From Pleurodeles waltl (taxonomy: Eukaryota > Chordata > Amphibia > Caudata > Salamandridae), in the NCBI RefSeq assembly GCF_031143425.1, contig NC_090447.1, positions 848,475,760-848,539,759 of the forward strand: a stretch of DNA of 64,000 nt. Direction: 5' to 3'. Of this stretch, positions 44,401-55,960 are shown in pieces. A program made the position numbers and the translations under genes. Every line of letters starts with the position of its first letter. The first letter of the stretch is position 1. The notes beneath the pieces are model-generated. The model was not told where the DNA came from and did no database searches. It saw only the letters and a list, made by a program, of their open reading frames with translations.

Positions 44401-45244
44401 CTCTGGTCTTTTTCCCTAATTTCCATAAGTGGGGCTTAGTCCGGAGTGCGAGCAACTCCACTAGCTGGAGTGCCCTGGGGTACTGTAACTCAAGGCTTAA
44501 GCCTTTCAGGCTCACCGCCAGGGGTTACAGTTCCTGTAGGTGGGAGATGTGAAGCACCTCCACCCAGGACAGGCTTTGTTTCTGACCACAGAGAGCACAA
44601 AGGCTCTCACTCTGTGTGGCCAGAAACTTGTCTGAAACTTGTCTGAAAGTGACAGGCTGGCACAGACCGGTCAGTCCTGCACTAGTAGTTGGGCTAACAT
44701 ACTGGGGGCATCTCTAAGATGCCCTCTGGGTGCATTTTTCCATAAATCCCACACTGGCATCAGTGTGGGTTTATTGTGCTGAGATGTTTCATACCAAACT
44801 TCCCAGTATTCAGTGAAGCCATTATGGAGTTGTGGAGAATGGACTTAGACACTGTAGGGGCATATTGCTCATGCAGCTATGCACTCACCTGTGGTATGCA
44901 CCATGCCTTAGGGCTGTAAGGCCTGCTAGAGGTGTGATTTACCTATGCTACAGGCAATGGTTTGTGGGCATGGCACCCTGAAAGGGGTGCCATGTCGACT
45001 TTGCCTTTTTCTCCCCACCAGCACACACAAGCTGCAAAGGCAGTGGATATGTGCTTGGCGAGGGGTCCCCCAGGGTGGCATAATCCATGCTGCAGCCCTT
45101 GGGGACCTTCCCTGGCTACAGGGCCCTTGGTACCATGGGTACCTTTTACAAGGGACAGTTTTTGGGAAAGAACACTGGTGCTGGGGCACGGTTAGCAGGA
45201 TCCCAGCACACTTTCAATCATAGCTGGCATCAGCATTAGGCAAA
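44401..45244. mobile_element. LTR D, third piece
   Basis: Resumes D after the Gypsy element and ends with CATTAGGCAAA (45234-45244), the left copy of the L1 target duplication. Non-coding. The continuation is at 60106. Confidence 0.6.
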
Positions 45245-45540
45245 GTGACTTAGCAGAACATGGAATAGGGCGGCGAGCTCCGGTGAGCCGGGCCCCACCC
45301 TACCTTTATCCTGTTGCCAAGGCCACAGGGAAGTGCCGGTCAAGCGCACTGGAGGCCAAGTAGGTCCCCTGGGAAGGAGATCAGACCCCAGAGAATGCAT
45401 TGAATGTGCAGGGACAGAGACTCCGCTGAGGAGCCGCATCGACACAAGATGGCGGCCGTGCCTGCGACAGCTTCAGGAGCCGAGCGTGAGTGAGCCGGGA
45501 GAAGAGAGAATGCGTCAGGCTCTAATTTTAGGGTCCACCG
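45245..45540 (+). promoter_or_regulatory. L1 5' UTR, presumed internal promoter
   Basis: GC-rich, starting GTGACTTAGCAGAAC and containing ACAAGATGGCGGCCGTG at about 45445, a YY1-like motif often found near L1 starts. The junction with the retrovirus is not visible; 45540 is an estimate. Confidence 0.45.
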
Positions 45541-45571
45541 GTAAATCTCGGTCTCATATAAAATGATGACC

Positions 45572-45609
45572 CCTCAGTTCCATATACGGGGACTTCCGTG
45601 GAACTGAGG
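45572..45609 (+). other. Hairpin ahead of gag
   Basis: CCTCAGTTCCA (45572-45582) and TGGAACTGAGG (45599-45609) are perfect inverted repeats of 11 bp around a 16-nt loop. It lies about 120 nt before the gag start. A role in packaging or dimerisation is possible if this is viral leader; the viral/L1 boundary is not resolved here. Confidence 0.5.
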
Positions 45610-45730
45610 ATTTCCACCACCGCTGTATAGGTAACCCTATTTCATGGCGGGTGATTGTTCAAGCTTGAACCGTAAATGGAAAAAATACCCTGTCTTGGTA
45701 TGCCTTCTCTGAACCTTTAGTGCTTTTATA

Positions 45731-47275
45731 ATGGCGAATCCCCAGACTTTACAAATAGCTCTTAATATGAGACAACCACTTACGACACATTTATTAGCAC
45801 ATGGACTTACAGCACAGGGAGGTCCAGTCACATTTGTGGTGGACGCTCACGCAGCTTATAGAACGGAGCTGTTCTATTCTTGGGTCACATTTCTAGCAGT
45901 TGATGGGAACACAAATACATCCCATACATATACTGTTGCGAACGCGCCTGGACAGTACAGGGCGTACGCATACTTAGAGATACCTATATCTTATCAAGAA
46001 CATAATAATTGGCTTGATGGCGCCTTACCCCATACAATATTTCCAGTAAGGTTAGGTCCACTAAGTAATGAAGGTCCTACCTGGCCTTTATTGGCCACAT
46101 ATACACCTCATCCTGCAGTTGCGAACATGGCGGTAGCTGAGGTTCGACGCTTATATACTGAATTAACAGCAATATATAGACGATTAGTGCAATTTGTAAT
46201 GCAGACACTAAATACAAACCCAGCGCGCGCGGCTCCAACACAACCACATGCAGTAACACCAGGTATAAATCCGGTGACTGTGCACTCTATTATGGGTAAA
46301 GTCCCAGCAAAACGAGAGGAGACTCCGTTTTGCCTGGCACAAAAATTTATACGCTGGAGGCAGTATTTCCGCATATGGGACCTCAGGATAAACATAGAAT
46401 ATTAACTATGTGTTTGCCTTTTGGGATGGTTCCCACAGTTGAACATTGTAAAACATGGGGCACAGTATTTGCCGCGCTCTATACAACGGCACACGGTACA
46501 CCGACACTAGCCAACCTACTGGAAGTGCTTAAACAAATTCAAGATGAATACGGGGCGGACCCGGCCTTAGATTTAGGAATGCAACTGATGGGCAACTTTG
46601 CCACGGTTTCTTCAATTATCCTAAGTAATCTTAGGAAGCAGTTGCACTTGCAGTGCGCATGCGTCTTCGTGACGTTCCGCAACAAGATCAGGAGCGGGAA
46701 CTGCCTAAAATAATAGTGGAAACATATTCCAGTATCGTTCGAGATAGCCTTGGTGCCAGACCACAAAAACCTCAATTTCAGGGTAAAGTTAATAAAGACA
46801 ATACTAAACAACAACCTGAGGGTAATAAGAAGCGCTGGGAGAAAAAACAACAAACACCTAAAAAAGAAAGGGGAGAATCTCCACGTACGGAGACCCCACA
46901 GAATAGATATAATCTGAGAAATAGAGAGAATATAAAAACGCCTGATAGATATAAATATACTGATACACGCCAATCTCGTTCCTTTCAGGAGTCATTGGAA
47001 AAGAGAAGTGAGAGAGGTGGGCGATCTGAACGGAGAACAGAGTACGTGAAACCGAGACAGGAATCATAACGCTCTTCAGAGGTTTCTGTTAAAAAGGAAG
47101 AGAAACCGGTACAACAAAAACAACAGTTTAAAAAGAAAAAAGTGGCAGCAGTCTCAGTTAGACATGCCACTCAGGAAGAGGGTTCTCTTGAAGAACAAGA
47201 ACTGGACTCTAGCACTACTAGACAGCGCGGCAGAGGTCACAATCGTTCGCAGGAATCTTCTAGAGCTTTGAAAGC
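45731..47275 (+). pseudogene. gag: Foamy-like gag
   Basis: Starts MANPQTLQIALNMRQPL at 45731 (ATAATGG context). The first 200 codons are open, then the frame changes near 46320 (continuing with IYTLEAVFPHMGPQDKHRIL and MCLPFGMVPTVEH, a capsid-like part) and again near 46650. The distal part (46653-47069) is very basic: QNRYNLRNRENIKTPDRYKY and RSERGGRSERRTE. After a TAA at 47067-47069 the same frame goes on through KKEEKPVQQKQQFKKKK and TTRQRGRGHNRSQ. Lack of Cys-His knuckles with Gly-Arg type boxes is a spumavirus trait. The border with pol is not clear. Confidence 0.7.
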
Positions 47276-50217
47276 AACTGATGACTTCATACAAGTAGAA
47301 ACTGCAGATATGCGTATCTCAGAACCCGATAGGGTATATAGAGTAACTCTACAGTTGGAAGGAGACATTGAACGCACCATACACGCAATCTTTTGGGATC
47401 GTGTAGTTAAAATATATGAAATTTTGTTGGCCGAACAAGATTGGCCGCCTGATTTTGTCCGCACCTGCCCAGCTGGGGAGGAGGTTATAAACCTTCCTTC
47501 TCGCCCCTTGTTCCGGAAGAACTCGCTGAGTCCTATTCCATAGAATGGGCTCTCGCACAGGCACCTGCGTTATATAGAACTCACGTAGGGTGGGATAGGG
47601 ATTCTCCATACCATGTAATCCCTATTAAAGGTGAACCTCAGCCACAACCGCAGTATCCCATAAAACATGAAGCAAGGGCACCGGTGAGAGAAATACTTAC
47701 ACAATTAGAATACCAGGGGGTAATTGAACCCTGTGTCCCGCCGATTAATAATCCCTTATTCCCTGTAGCTAAACCAGACCATTCATATAGAATAGTCTTA
47801 GACTACAGATATTTGAACGGACATACACGAACGTATGCTATACAAAATGCGCATAGCACTGCACTAATGAGCAACATTGTGCGGAAAAAATATAAAACAA
47901 CTTTGGATATTTCGAATGGATTCTTCTGCCAGAATATAGCACCTGAAAGCAGAGATTTAACAAGCTTTAGTGCACTAGGCTCCCAGAAAAAATTCAGTTG
48001 TTTGCCCCAGGGGAATAAGAACAGCCCAGGACTATTTGCAGCTCGTGTGACTGCTATTTTACACGAGTTGGACCCTGAAGCATTGTCATATGTGGATGAT
48101 ATATATCTCACGGATAACGAGTTACTACAACATTTAAGACGTGTAGCCCGCATTGTTGTAGGATTTGCCGAACTCGGCTACAAATTTAACTTTCAAAAAT
48201 CGAAAATTGCCTTTCTCAGCGTTCTGTTCCTGGGATATGAGCTGTCAAATGAAAGGAAGAGCCTAGCGCCACGATTTTTAGAAAAGTGTGCACAATTGCA
48301 ACCACCAAATACGATTAAGAAACTCCAGTCATTGTTGGGCTTTCTAAATTTTGGCAGAACATACATTCCTGATTATGCCACACGCATAAAACCTTTATAT
48401 GCATTAATACGTCATGATTTTTCAAGCAAATTCTGGACAATTGAACATGCACATACTCTTTGGGAGTTACAAGCAGATATGCTAGCAGTGAAACATCTAC
48501 ACACACGGGACAATAAGACACATTTGGTCATCAGGGTGATAGCTGGGGCCATTGGGTTTACTTATGTCACATTAAATGAAGGTGAGACAGTCCCGATTGC
48601 ACACAAGTCACACTTGTATTCCGCTGCTGAACAACGATTTGCACCCACAGAGAAATTTCTCACTGCTGTACAGATGGCTGTTATTAAAGAGAGACCTCTT
48701 GCCCAAGGAAAACGCATTATTGTCGTTTCTCCTATTCCAGCCCTCGAGGCGGTGACAAAAGCTAGCATCCCGAACGCAAAAGCACTACACCCACGATGGA
48801 TACAATGGGCTACGTCTTTAACAGCCACTGATGTAGACTACATTTTTGACCCCAAGTACAAACTCAGGAATTTCTACAATATGAAGTTGAATATCCAGTT
48901 CCTGCTGACACGTTGCCCATTGATCAATATCAGGTAGTCATGTACACCGATGGCTCTGCGCAACCAGCGATTGGCATGAAACATCAATATTCTGCTGCAT
49001 GTGCGGTTGTGAGTGGCTATTTGGAGGGGGAGAAATTCTGTCCCCAACATACCTATACACAGACCTTAGGGGATTGTACAGTACAATTGGCTGAGCTAAA
49101 AGCTCTACTAATGGCACTAGAACATACAGATCCAACACAGTTCACGCTGATTGTTTGTGATTCGTATAATTGCGTCCAGTCCTTTAACGAATACCTGCAT
49201 TATTGGCGCTTGAATGGGTTCAGAGATTCGAAAGGCAACAGCACAAAACACAGATTACTGTGGGGGAAGGTAGCAGACCTGAAAGAGACGCTACCCAAAG
49301 TCCATGTTGTGCATACACTTGGGCACCAGCGCGTTGGAATACACGTTGCTGGAAATACCTTGGCTGATGAAGCCACAAAGTCGGCAGTGGCAGTTGTCAC
49401 TGTAGCTGCGGTGACTTGTTCGAGTTCCAAACCAGACACAGACATTATGGCTGCCATAAAAGCTACGGTTAATGCCTTATCCTAAGGAATTTCATAATAA
49501 ATATCAATACTTTATGGGAAGTATGCTGAACGCTGAAGTTAAAATTCCAGGCGCAGGCGTACGCGACATCCCCAATAAAGATGTAAGACCACAATTGATT
49601 AAAGCAGCACGTGAGGGAGTGGCATCTGCACATGCTGGCGGGCAGCTACAATTTCGCTATTACAGGGCCTTTATTGGTGGCCTGGTCTCTATAAAGAGAC
49701 TAAGCAGTATGTCCTTTGTTGTGACATCTGTCAACAAATTAAAGTTTCAACAGCTAAGCGCCCGCCGCAGACACCCCTCTTAATATCAAATAGACCATTA
49801 CAATGTGTGTACTTGGATCATTGTGGTCCACTAACACCAGATAGTGCATACAAATATATACTAGTCGCTGTAGATTCTTGCTCCAGATTTGTGTGGGTGT
49901 GGCCACAACGCTCGGCTGACACTCCAACTGTTATTAAAGATTTGCGAGTCTTTGTTGGTACATATGCAGTTGCAGCATTCCATTTGGACCAGGGCCCTGC
50001 TTTTGCCTCAAGGGCATTCAGGGACACCATGGCTTCGTTGGAGGTCCAGCTCCAGTACTCGTCTCCATTTCATCCCGAGGTAAATTCTGTTGTGGAGCGA
50101 TTAAACCGCGATTTAAAGCAATCCTTAACAGCCAGAGTCTTAGGTACGGGTCGTAGTTGGCTAACCCACCTGTATGGAGTTCAGACAGCACTAAATAACT
50201 ATGATATGATTAAATAA
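47276..50217 (+). pseudogene. pol: Foamy-like pol (PR-RT-RNase H-IN)
   Basis: A protease-like segment at about 47300-47500 has IFWDRV where D-S/T-G is expected. RT occupies 47690-48600 with VLDYRYLNGHTR, LDISNGFF, SCLPQGNKNSPGLF and YVDD (48089-48100). RNase H (48913-49485) has the Asp in MYTDGSA, the Glu in AELKALL, and Asp in CDSYN and LADEA. Integrase has the zinc-binding part (CCDIC at about 49720), Asp in YLDHCG, Asp in HLDQGP and Glu in VVERLNRDL, so D-D-E is intact. The frame shifts near 47510, 48880, 49485 and 49680. It stops at 50215-50217 soon after the core, so the integrase C-terminus is missing and env begins almost at once. RNase H-like and connection blocks follow spumavirus order. 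Confidence 0.8.
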
Positions 50218-50231
50218 CTGATGATTGGGAT

Positions 50232-52514
50232 GTGAAGACAGTTGACTCAATGATGACAGAATTGCAATATTATACTGTCTATGAAAATGAGGATGTTTAC
50301 CAGTTTAAAGACAATTATGGTGATATGTTTTGCTATAATTATTATGGGCCCCACTTCATACATAAAGCAAGCAGTCCAAAAACGATATTTGATTATACAC
50401 AATGGGAACATTGCCACACTCCCCTGCAAGGGAGTTCAAAGACTTATTTAGAAAAATGTACGTATTTTTCTGGGCATCATCAAACAAATGCTGAGTCATT
50501 ATTTTAAGATAACTCCAACTAGGGATAAACAAGTGTTGTTGACCAACACAAAATGTATATATTCGGACTCCTTTGTTTCCCGGTTATCAATTGAAGGTTA
50601 TGAATATTGGTAAAAAAAAGTTGATTTGAAAAGTGTTTGGGGTACAAAAAATTGGCAAACTAAGGGTAGAGACACATTGTTTAGAGCATGTCTCATCCCC
50701 GTTCAAATGATTTTTTTAAATGAAACAGTACAACAGACCAGTTGTTTAGGCTTAGCTACAATCAGGGAATTAAACATGCCCAGCATACCTGCCCCTGCGA
50801 AATTTACTAACTGGCAAAATATACGAATGCAACTTTTAGTGAGCTTAATGATTGGGTCCAGAATGGTACATTTAACACTTCACTGACACGTCCAGGCGGG
50901 TGGTTATTGTGGCCAGTAGATACCAATGGGTGTCATCAACGTTTTGTCACCTCCTCGGGGGGGTTCCGAACAAGTAGGTCAGACCCTCGCTATATATCAC
51001 CAGAACATGCTGAAATAATTACAACATATAGTGTAGGCAAATTGTGCCACCAGTGGCTAAAGTCATCCTCACTAGATGCAGTTAAGACACATCTCACTCT
51101 CCTGTCTAATAACATTGACAAGATTTTTTTGTCAGGCCCAGAGATACCACGTAGGAAGCGTTTCTTGTATGAAGTATACAATGAAATATGGAAACTTTCC
51201 CAACAAGAGGCGGCAACCCGGTTAAGGCAGATAGATCAGGAAAATCTGAAAAAAGCATTAGCTGTTGTGGATAATGGAATTCACAACTTGACCGAATGGA
51301 TATATACAATTAACAACATTGTTTCTTCTGCTATAGACATTATACAATCTGATATGTCTTCTTTATATCATGGACAGAGTCAGACCAGGTCCATTATGTA
51401 GTTGGGTTGGACGCTTCAGACATTGAAGGTGGGTCGCGTTCCATGGCAGCACATCAGTGCCAGGGAAATATTATTTTCCTTTAATTTAACGCGATAACAA
51501 CAACTAATGGCTGAGAAGGAGGCAACTTATGTCATGCTCAACATTGAAAAGTTAGAAAGATTGCCTTTTACCGTGGCCGAGATTCCCTCAGCAGAGTGGT
51601 TGATACACGGGGTTATTAATCTGCCTATTTCTACATTACAATTTACTTCTTGTTTGAAACATGTTCCGGTAGGCAGATATGAAAAGTTGGGAGATAGTTA
51701 CATCCATGAAGTGTGGGAGCTTCCCTTCTCGTACAAATGCCTCAATGGCATGAAAGAGGTCTTTCTTAGCGGCAGTGAATATGAGACTTCAGTCAGCCAT
51801 TCGATGATTTGTAAGCAGCTGTCCTTGCATGGGGCATGTAATGCCTCAGTTGTGAACTTGGCTTGCTATCTGAAGGGAGTTCCAATCCCCTTGATTAAAC
51901 GCACGTTCCAGGTGCTTTCAAACGGCAGCTACGTCCTCCTCAATAGTGAAGACTGTTGTGGCATGCGGGCCAGAATAGTTTGCGTTGTTTTGGTCACTAA
52001 GGTCATGACTTGCTACGGGAACATGTTGTTTCCCCCCACTAAAATTAGGGAGGTAGCAGATATTTTGCCTCACATTGCTACTTCCAGGGTGAATTTTGAC
52101 AAGTTAAGTAGACTGAAGACTTTATTGTTTCAGGAGCATGTGGCCCTTATATCTGCACGCAAGACCTACGCACTTCAGGTGACAAGGTCATCGGCGGAAA
52201 TACAGTCCCTGTTAAATACGAACTTTCCGAGACACTTTGGTGAACTCGTGGGACGTATATTTAATGCGTCCAGCACAGGTGGATTAGCTCATTTTTTCAA
52301 AGCTGTTGGTATTGGTTTTGTTCACACCTTTTCCTCCATATTCGGTTTAATACCTTTGGCTATTCATTCCATTTTCGGAAGCATTTTTGGGGAATTTCCA
52401 ATAACTTTGGCTTTATTAGCTGGCATTTTGCTGTTGCTGTTGTTCTTCCACAATGGCTGTCCCGTCACAACAAGGACGAATGTGGGCACTCCCATCAGCG
52501 CAGCTGTGTCGTGA
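50232..52514 (+). pseudogene. env: Foamy-like env
   Basis: The glycoprotein precursor is split over frames. 50232-50507 is a leader or SU start; 50626-50886 continues in another frame; 50907-52514 is one frame with two internal stops (TAG at 51399-51401, TAA about 51493). RRKR (51150-51161) fits a furin-type cleavage between surface and transmembrane subunits and is followed by FLYEVYNEIWKLS. The 335-codon stretch from 51507 contains many Cys residues and ends in a hydrophobic anchor (FPITLALLAGILLLLLFF, about 52393-52447) and a short tail. Pairs of N-x-S/T sites are present. No ER-retrieval Lys motif is visible at the C-terminus. Confidence 0.65.
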
Positions 52515-52947
52515 ACGCATGATGCAGCACTTTGGAGCAACACTCCTGGAACATTTGGAGTGTGACTGGTCTCTGTCATTCAGACCGGTTTTGGATTGTG
52601 TGCAGCCCATGTTTCGGTGCCGTTGGTGCTCTTTTGAACATGCACTGGACGTTTGTCTCTCACAGCAATGCCCCCCAGTGATTGATGCTGATCTCTTGAT
52701 GTTCTCGATGAGGGTTCATTACCAGACATGTGTGCTGGGGCTGCGTTTGATTAGAGAAGCTGTTTACGAGATACCCTTCCTGGAGAAAGTTGATATTAAC
52801 TCGTTCAGAGGCACTGCACGGGATGCCGCCTTGGTTGACACTGGGGCTTTGGAACACACCTGCTCCTTGATAGTTTTTGGCGTGGATTTACCAGTTTTGT
52901 CATCTGCCGAGGTGGAGAATCTCCTGATTTCCATGACTGATGCTTGA
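52453..52947 (+). CDS. Accessory reading frame overlapping env (unknown function)
   Basis: An uninterrupted 164-codon frame, +1 relative to env, starting ATG at 52453 within the last 20 env codons and ending TGA just before the 3' non-coding part. It begins MAVPSQQGRMWALPSAQLCR, is Cys-rich in the middle (FRCRWCSFEHALDVCLSQQC) and acidic towards the end (VLSSAEVENLLISMTDA). The place is that of the tas/bet-type accessory genes of foamy viruses, but I see no similarity to them that I could defend, and no DNA-binding motif. It is the only complete viral frame in the copy. Whether it is a transactivator, another accessory factor or a chance survivor is open. Confidence 0.6.
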   Translation: MAVPSQQGRMWALPSAQLCRERMMQHFGATLLEHLECDWSLSFRPVLDCVQPMFRCRWCSFEHALDVCLSQQCPPVIDADLLMFSMRVHYQTCVLGLRLIREAVYEIPFLEKVDINSFRGTARDAALVDTGALEHTCSLIVFGVDLPVLSSAEVENLLISMTDA

Positions 52948-53126
52948 TTTGGACTTATTATAAATTTACATTTTCCTTTGAATTCGGCGTTTGGTCGCAT
53001 GCTCATTTTTAAATTTGCAAATTAGTATGCTTGTGTGTCCTCTTAACTTGTTAAAATTTGAATAGGGTTTTAAATATATTTTAGCTTAGGGCATTTTAGG
53101 TTTGGCTTAAACCACTTTCTACCGAC
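52948..53126 (+). other. Viral 3' non-coding stretch
   Basis: AT-rich, between the accessory frame and the polypurine tract, without coding sequence. Confidence 0.5.
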
Positions 53127-53136
53127 AAGGGGAGGG
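53127..53136 (+). other. Polypurine tract of the foamy-like provirus
   Basis: AAGGGGAGGG directly precedes the TG that opens the LTR, the normal site of plus-strand DNA priming. Confidence 0.75.
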
Positions 53137-54024
53137 TGTGGTGTAGCCATTTTTAATATAGCTTCATGCACGTTAGTTTAACATACTAGGCTGCTGTGCA
53201 CTGTGCCCTAGATACATTTTATTCAACCTCGCACTCTTATTTTACAATAACCAGTTTTACGGTCTTGTTTTTATTACCTTCTATCAGCACTGTGTTCTCA
53301 AATAATGCATTCTTGATCGCCCTGTGCTTCAGTCAAGGTTACAGTCTGGTACATTGCTGGTAAACGTGGTAGAAGTTTAGTCTCCAGTATTCGTAGAAGA
53401 TACACATTCTTACGTAGGGACATTTTCTTAGAACATCTGCGTGTTAGTTATAAAAACACTTCTTAGTCCTAGTACAGGTCAGAGGGAGATTCTGGCCAGG
53501 AACCTACAACTAGATGCTGACTGCCCCGTTGCAGATGCTGATGCAGATTACAGGCCTTTGCTCAGATATGAGGGTTGATGTCCTCCCGGGTGAACCTGAA
53601 AGGCAGGCTTAGAGCTTAACATGCTGTGCTCAAAATACAACTCAGAGAGAGAATAATCTAGCGGCACTATGATAGCCTTATTCTTGTGCTTCACTCTCAA
53701 CGTCACTATTTTAATATTACTGTGTTGTGTAGTCCTGGTTATTGCAGCTCATACTTTGCTATCTAAAATGCAGTCGTTTTATTAAACCAATCTTTAAAAC
53801 TTAAACTGCCTTTGTCATTTCTATGTGAGACCGTACGGTGTATGAGAGAACCGGTTGTGACCTGAGTGACCACGACTCCCTGGGAAGTGCTAAGATGTCA
53901 TGTGCTCGGCTGCCCAATTGTCTCTTCCTTTTGGGAGAGGTGAGGCATTGCTAGTTAGCCGGAGCAAAACCCGGATTTAGAGTGACAAGGGTCCTTCACC
54001 TTGGGTCAGACTTAGTCCCCCACA
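53137..54024 (+). repeat. 3' LTR of the foamy-like provirus
   Basis: Starts TGTGGTGTAGCC after the PPT. TATAAAAA at 53449-53456 is a plausible U3 promoter and ATTAAA at 53781-53786 a plausible polyadenylation signal, so U3 is about 340 bp, with R and U5 behind it. The end at CCCCCACA (54024) is chosen because it closes with CA; without a 5' LTR for comparison it could lie some tens of bases either way. Confidence 0.6.
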
Positions 54025-54199
54025 CTGTGAATGATCTTGCCGTCCAAAATCCAGTAGTCTCATTAGGATAATGAGAGCCTACGCGACAATACTAGGAGCT
54101 ATATAGAGTAACCTGACTAAGGGCACCCTCACAAAGTGTTAGAAGGGACAGAAAACAGAAGAAGAAGAATATACAAGGACGGCTCCACAAAGCTGAGTC

Positions 54200-54719
54200 A
54201 TGGGTAAAGCTTTAAAAAAGAGAGATGGAGAATTGGGAGGGTCTCAGCCCCTGGGGACAACTGGCGGGAGGCCGGAGCAAACATTAACAGGGACCTCGAG
54301 GACAACACCCTCTGCTTCTACACTTCAAGATGTCTTGCAGGCTATAGCAGCTTCGAAAGAGACACTAGATGTCAAAATGTACACGCTTAGTATTGATTTG
54401 GGGCTATTGCGCGATGACCACAGACGTCTATAAAAAAGAGTCACCGCGACTGACAGGGAAATCTCGAAGGCGCCCTCGTTCCTGGCAATGAGATCGGACA
54501 ATGCCGTCTGGGTCGCCCACGGCACAGGAAGCGCAGAGAGGCCGTCAGGAGGGCGTAGCAGAGGCGGCATGCGTGGGGGGATCATCACCTGACCCCGGAT
54601 CCCTGTTTAGGGAAGCAAATGAAGATGGAACAGACTCGGACAGAGATTCAATAAATTCAGCACCCGCCAGCGAGATCCTACCGGTGATCATCCCAGGAAC
54701 TGTAGATGAGATTATTTAG
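54200..54719 (+). pseudogene. L1 ORF1 remnant
   Basis: Starts MGKALKKRDGELGGSQPLG at 54200 and has ASTLQDVLQAIAASKETLDV and YTLSIDLGLLRDDHRRL, a heptad-type coiled-coil start as in the RNA-binding ORF1 protein of L1s. A TAA follows at 54431-54433. A second frame (54501-54719) is acidic and Ser-rich. The RRM and C-terminal domains of ORF1 were not found, so most of it is deleted. Its place between the 5' UTR and ORF2 fits. Confidence 0.6.
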
Positions 54720-55184
54720 CCCTGGATCTGTCAATGAAATAGGCGCTAAAGTGAACAAGGCAGAGAGGACGATATCTAACTGATTACAAATTTGATCCTA
54801 AGGTAGCATGGAGAGGCTCCTTGTGGCACGGCTTATGATACTTACTTCAAAATGTGTAGTATTGAGACTCGGGTGGGCACCTGAGGAAACCCGGAGCCTC
54901 GGGACCGGAAGCAGATGGAGTTACTACTCCCTGCTGAACGTAGCCCGAGCTTTAAAGGGCACGAACATGTTTAATTATTCTATGTTTAACTGTTTAGGCA
55001 AATGAATCACACTGTTTGCCCTGGGGTGTGGGAGTTGGGTACTGTTTAAGTTAGTTAAATTGGGATTGTCTACTGCCGCACATACCTAATCTCACCTCTG
55101 TCATTATAGGAGAAACTCCAGATGGAGGAGAAAGCGGGCACTCTGCGGTGCCCACACACTGACACTTATTTATTTAATGGCTGA
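54720..55184 (+). other. L1 inter-ORF region
   Basis: No coding domain recognised between the ORF1 remnant and the start of ORF2. Contains short frames only. Confidence 0.45.
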
Positions 55185-55960
55185 CCCCCCCAACTATTAA
55201 AATACTCACATGGAATATGAGGGGGATGCACTCAGTGAGTAAACAACATAAGGTTTTGTCCTACCTCACTAGGGGAGGGATTCATATAGCCCTGTTACAA
55301 GAGACACATCTAGATGCCAAAGAGGGGCGGGCCCTACAACATAAATGGAGGAGACAAGTTTATTATACTACATATTCTGCTTATGCAAGTTGGGTCCTTA
55401 TCTGGATCAAGCCTGGAATACCTTTCCAGCACGTCGAATCTGTAATAGATCCCTTGGGGAGGTATGTTCTGCCAGCAGGAAGATTAGATGGGCGTGACAT
55501 AGTGATAGGGAGCTTTTACAGTCCTAATGCTGATCAACCTGGATTCTTGTTGATCCTTTTCTAACGCCTAGCTTCCCACTTAATGGGATCCGTTTTACTA
55601 GGCGGGGACTTTAACTGTATATCCAACACAACCCTAGATAGGTCACACACCCCCTTCAGGAGTCCCCAGTTAGACGCACCGCTAAAGCATTTTGGGAATG
55701 GCAACAAATGGGGATAGACATCTGGCGCACTCAACACCCAAGAACTAGAGATCATTGCTTCTACTCCCCGGTATATGGCCCACATGTAAGGTTGGACACC
55801 TTCCACTGTTCCCCAGACGTCTGTGAGTCAACAAGCATGACTTGAGCAGAATCATCTCAGACCACAACCACTTATTGTTGGGACTACGATGGGTAGTTCC
55901 CCACCCTCCAATGCCTACATGGCGACTCAGGCTGACTCAGGCCGAAATTGTCAGAAGACC

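Larger units (their letters stand above)
45541..54024 (+). mobile_element. Foamy-like endogenous retrovirus, 5' LTR missing
   Basis: Order: leader, gag, pol, env, accessory frame, PPT, 3' LTR. Pol carries YVDD, a foamy-type RNase H and a D-D-E integrase. Gag ends in a Lys/Arg-rich region without a CCHC knuckle and with an RGRG box. Env has an RRKR site and an extra frame overlaps its end. This set is what is known for spumavirus-like (FLERV) elements, which have been described from fish and newt genomes. ERV-L pol is the closest alternative but ERV-L normally lacks env. No 5' LTR or PBS was seen upstream of gag, so the left end was lost. Gag, pol and env are each broken. Confidence 0.75.

Noticed and set aside
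23269..44406. A 5-bp target duplication around the whole Gypsy element
   Set aside because: Left flank CGTGG and right flank CTCTG do not match, so no duplication is claimed.
46019..46030. TGGCGCC as a retroviral primer-binding site
   Set aside because: It lies inside the gag frame, long after the gag start, so it cannot be the PBS.
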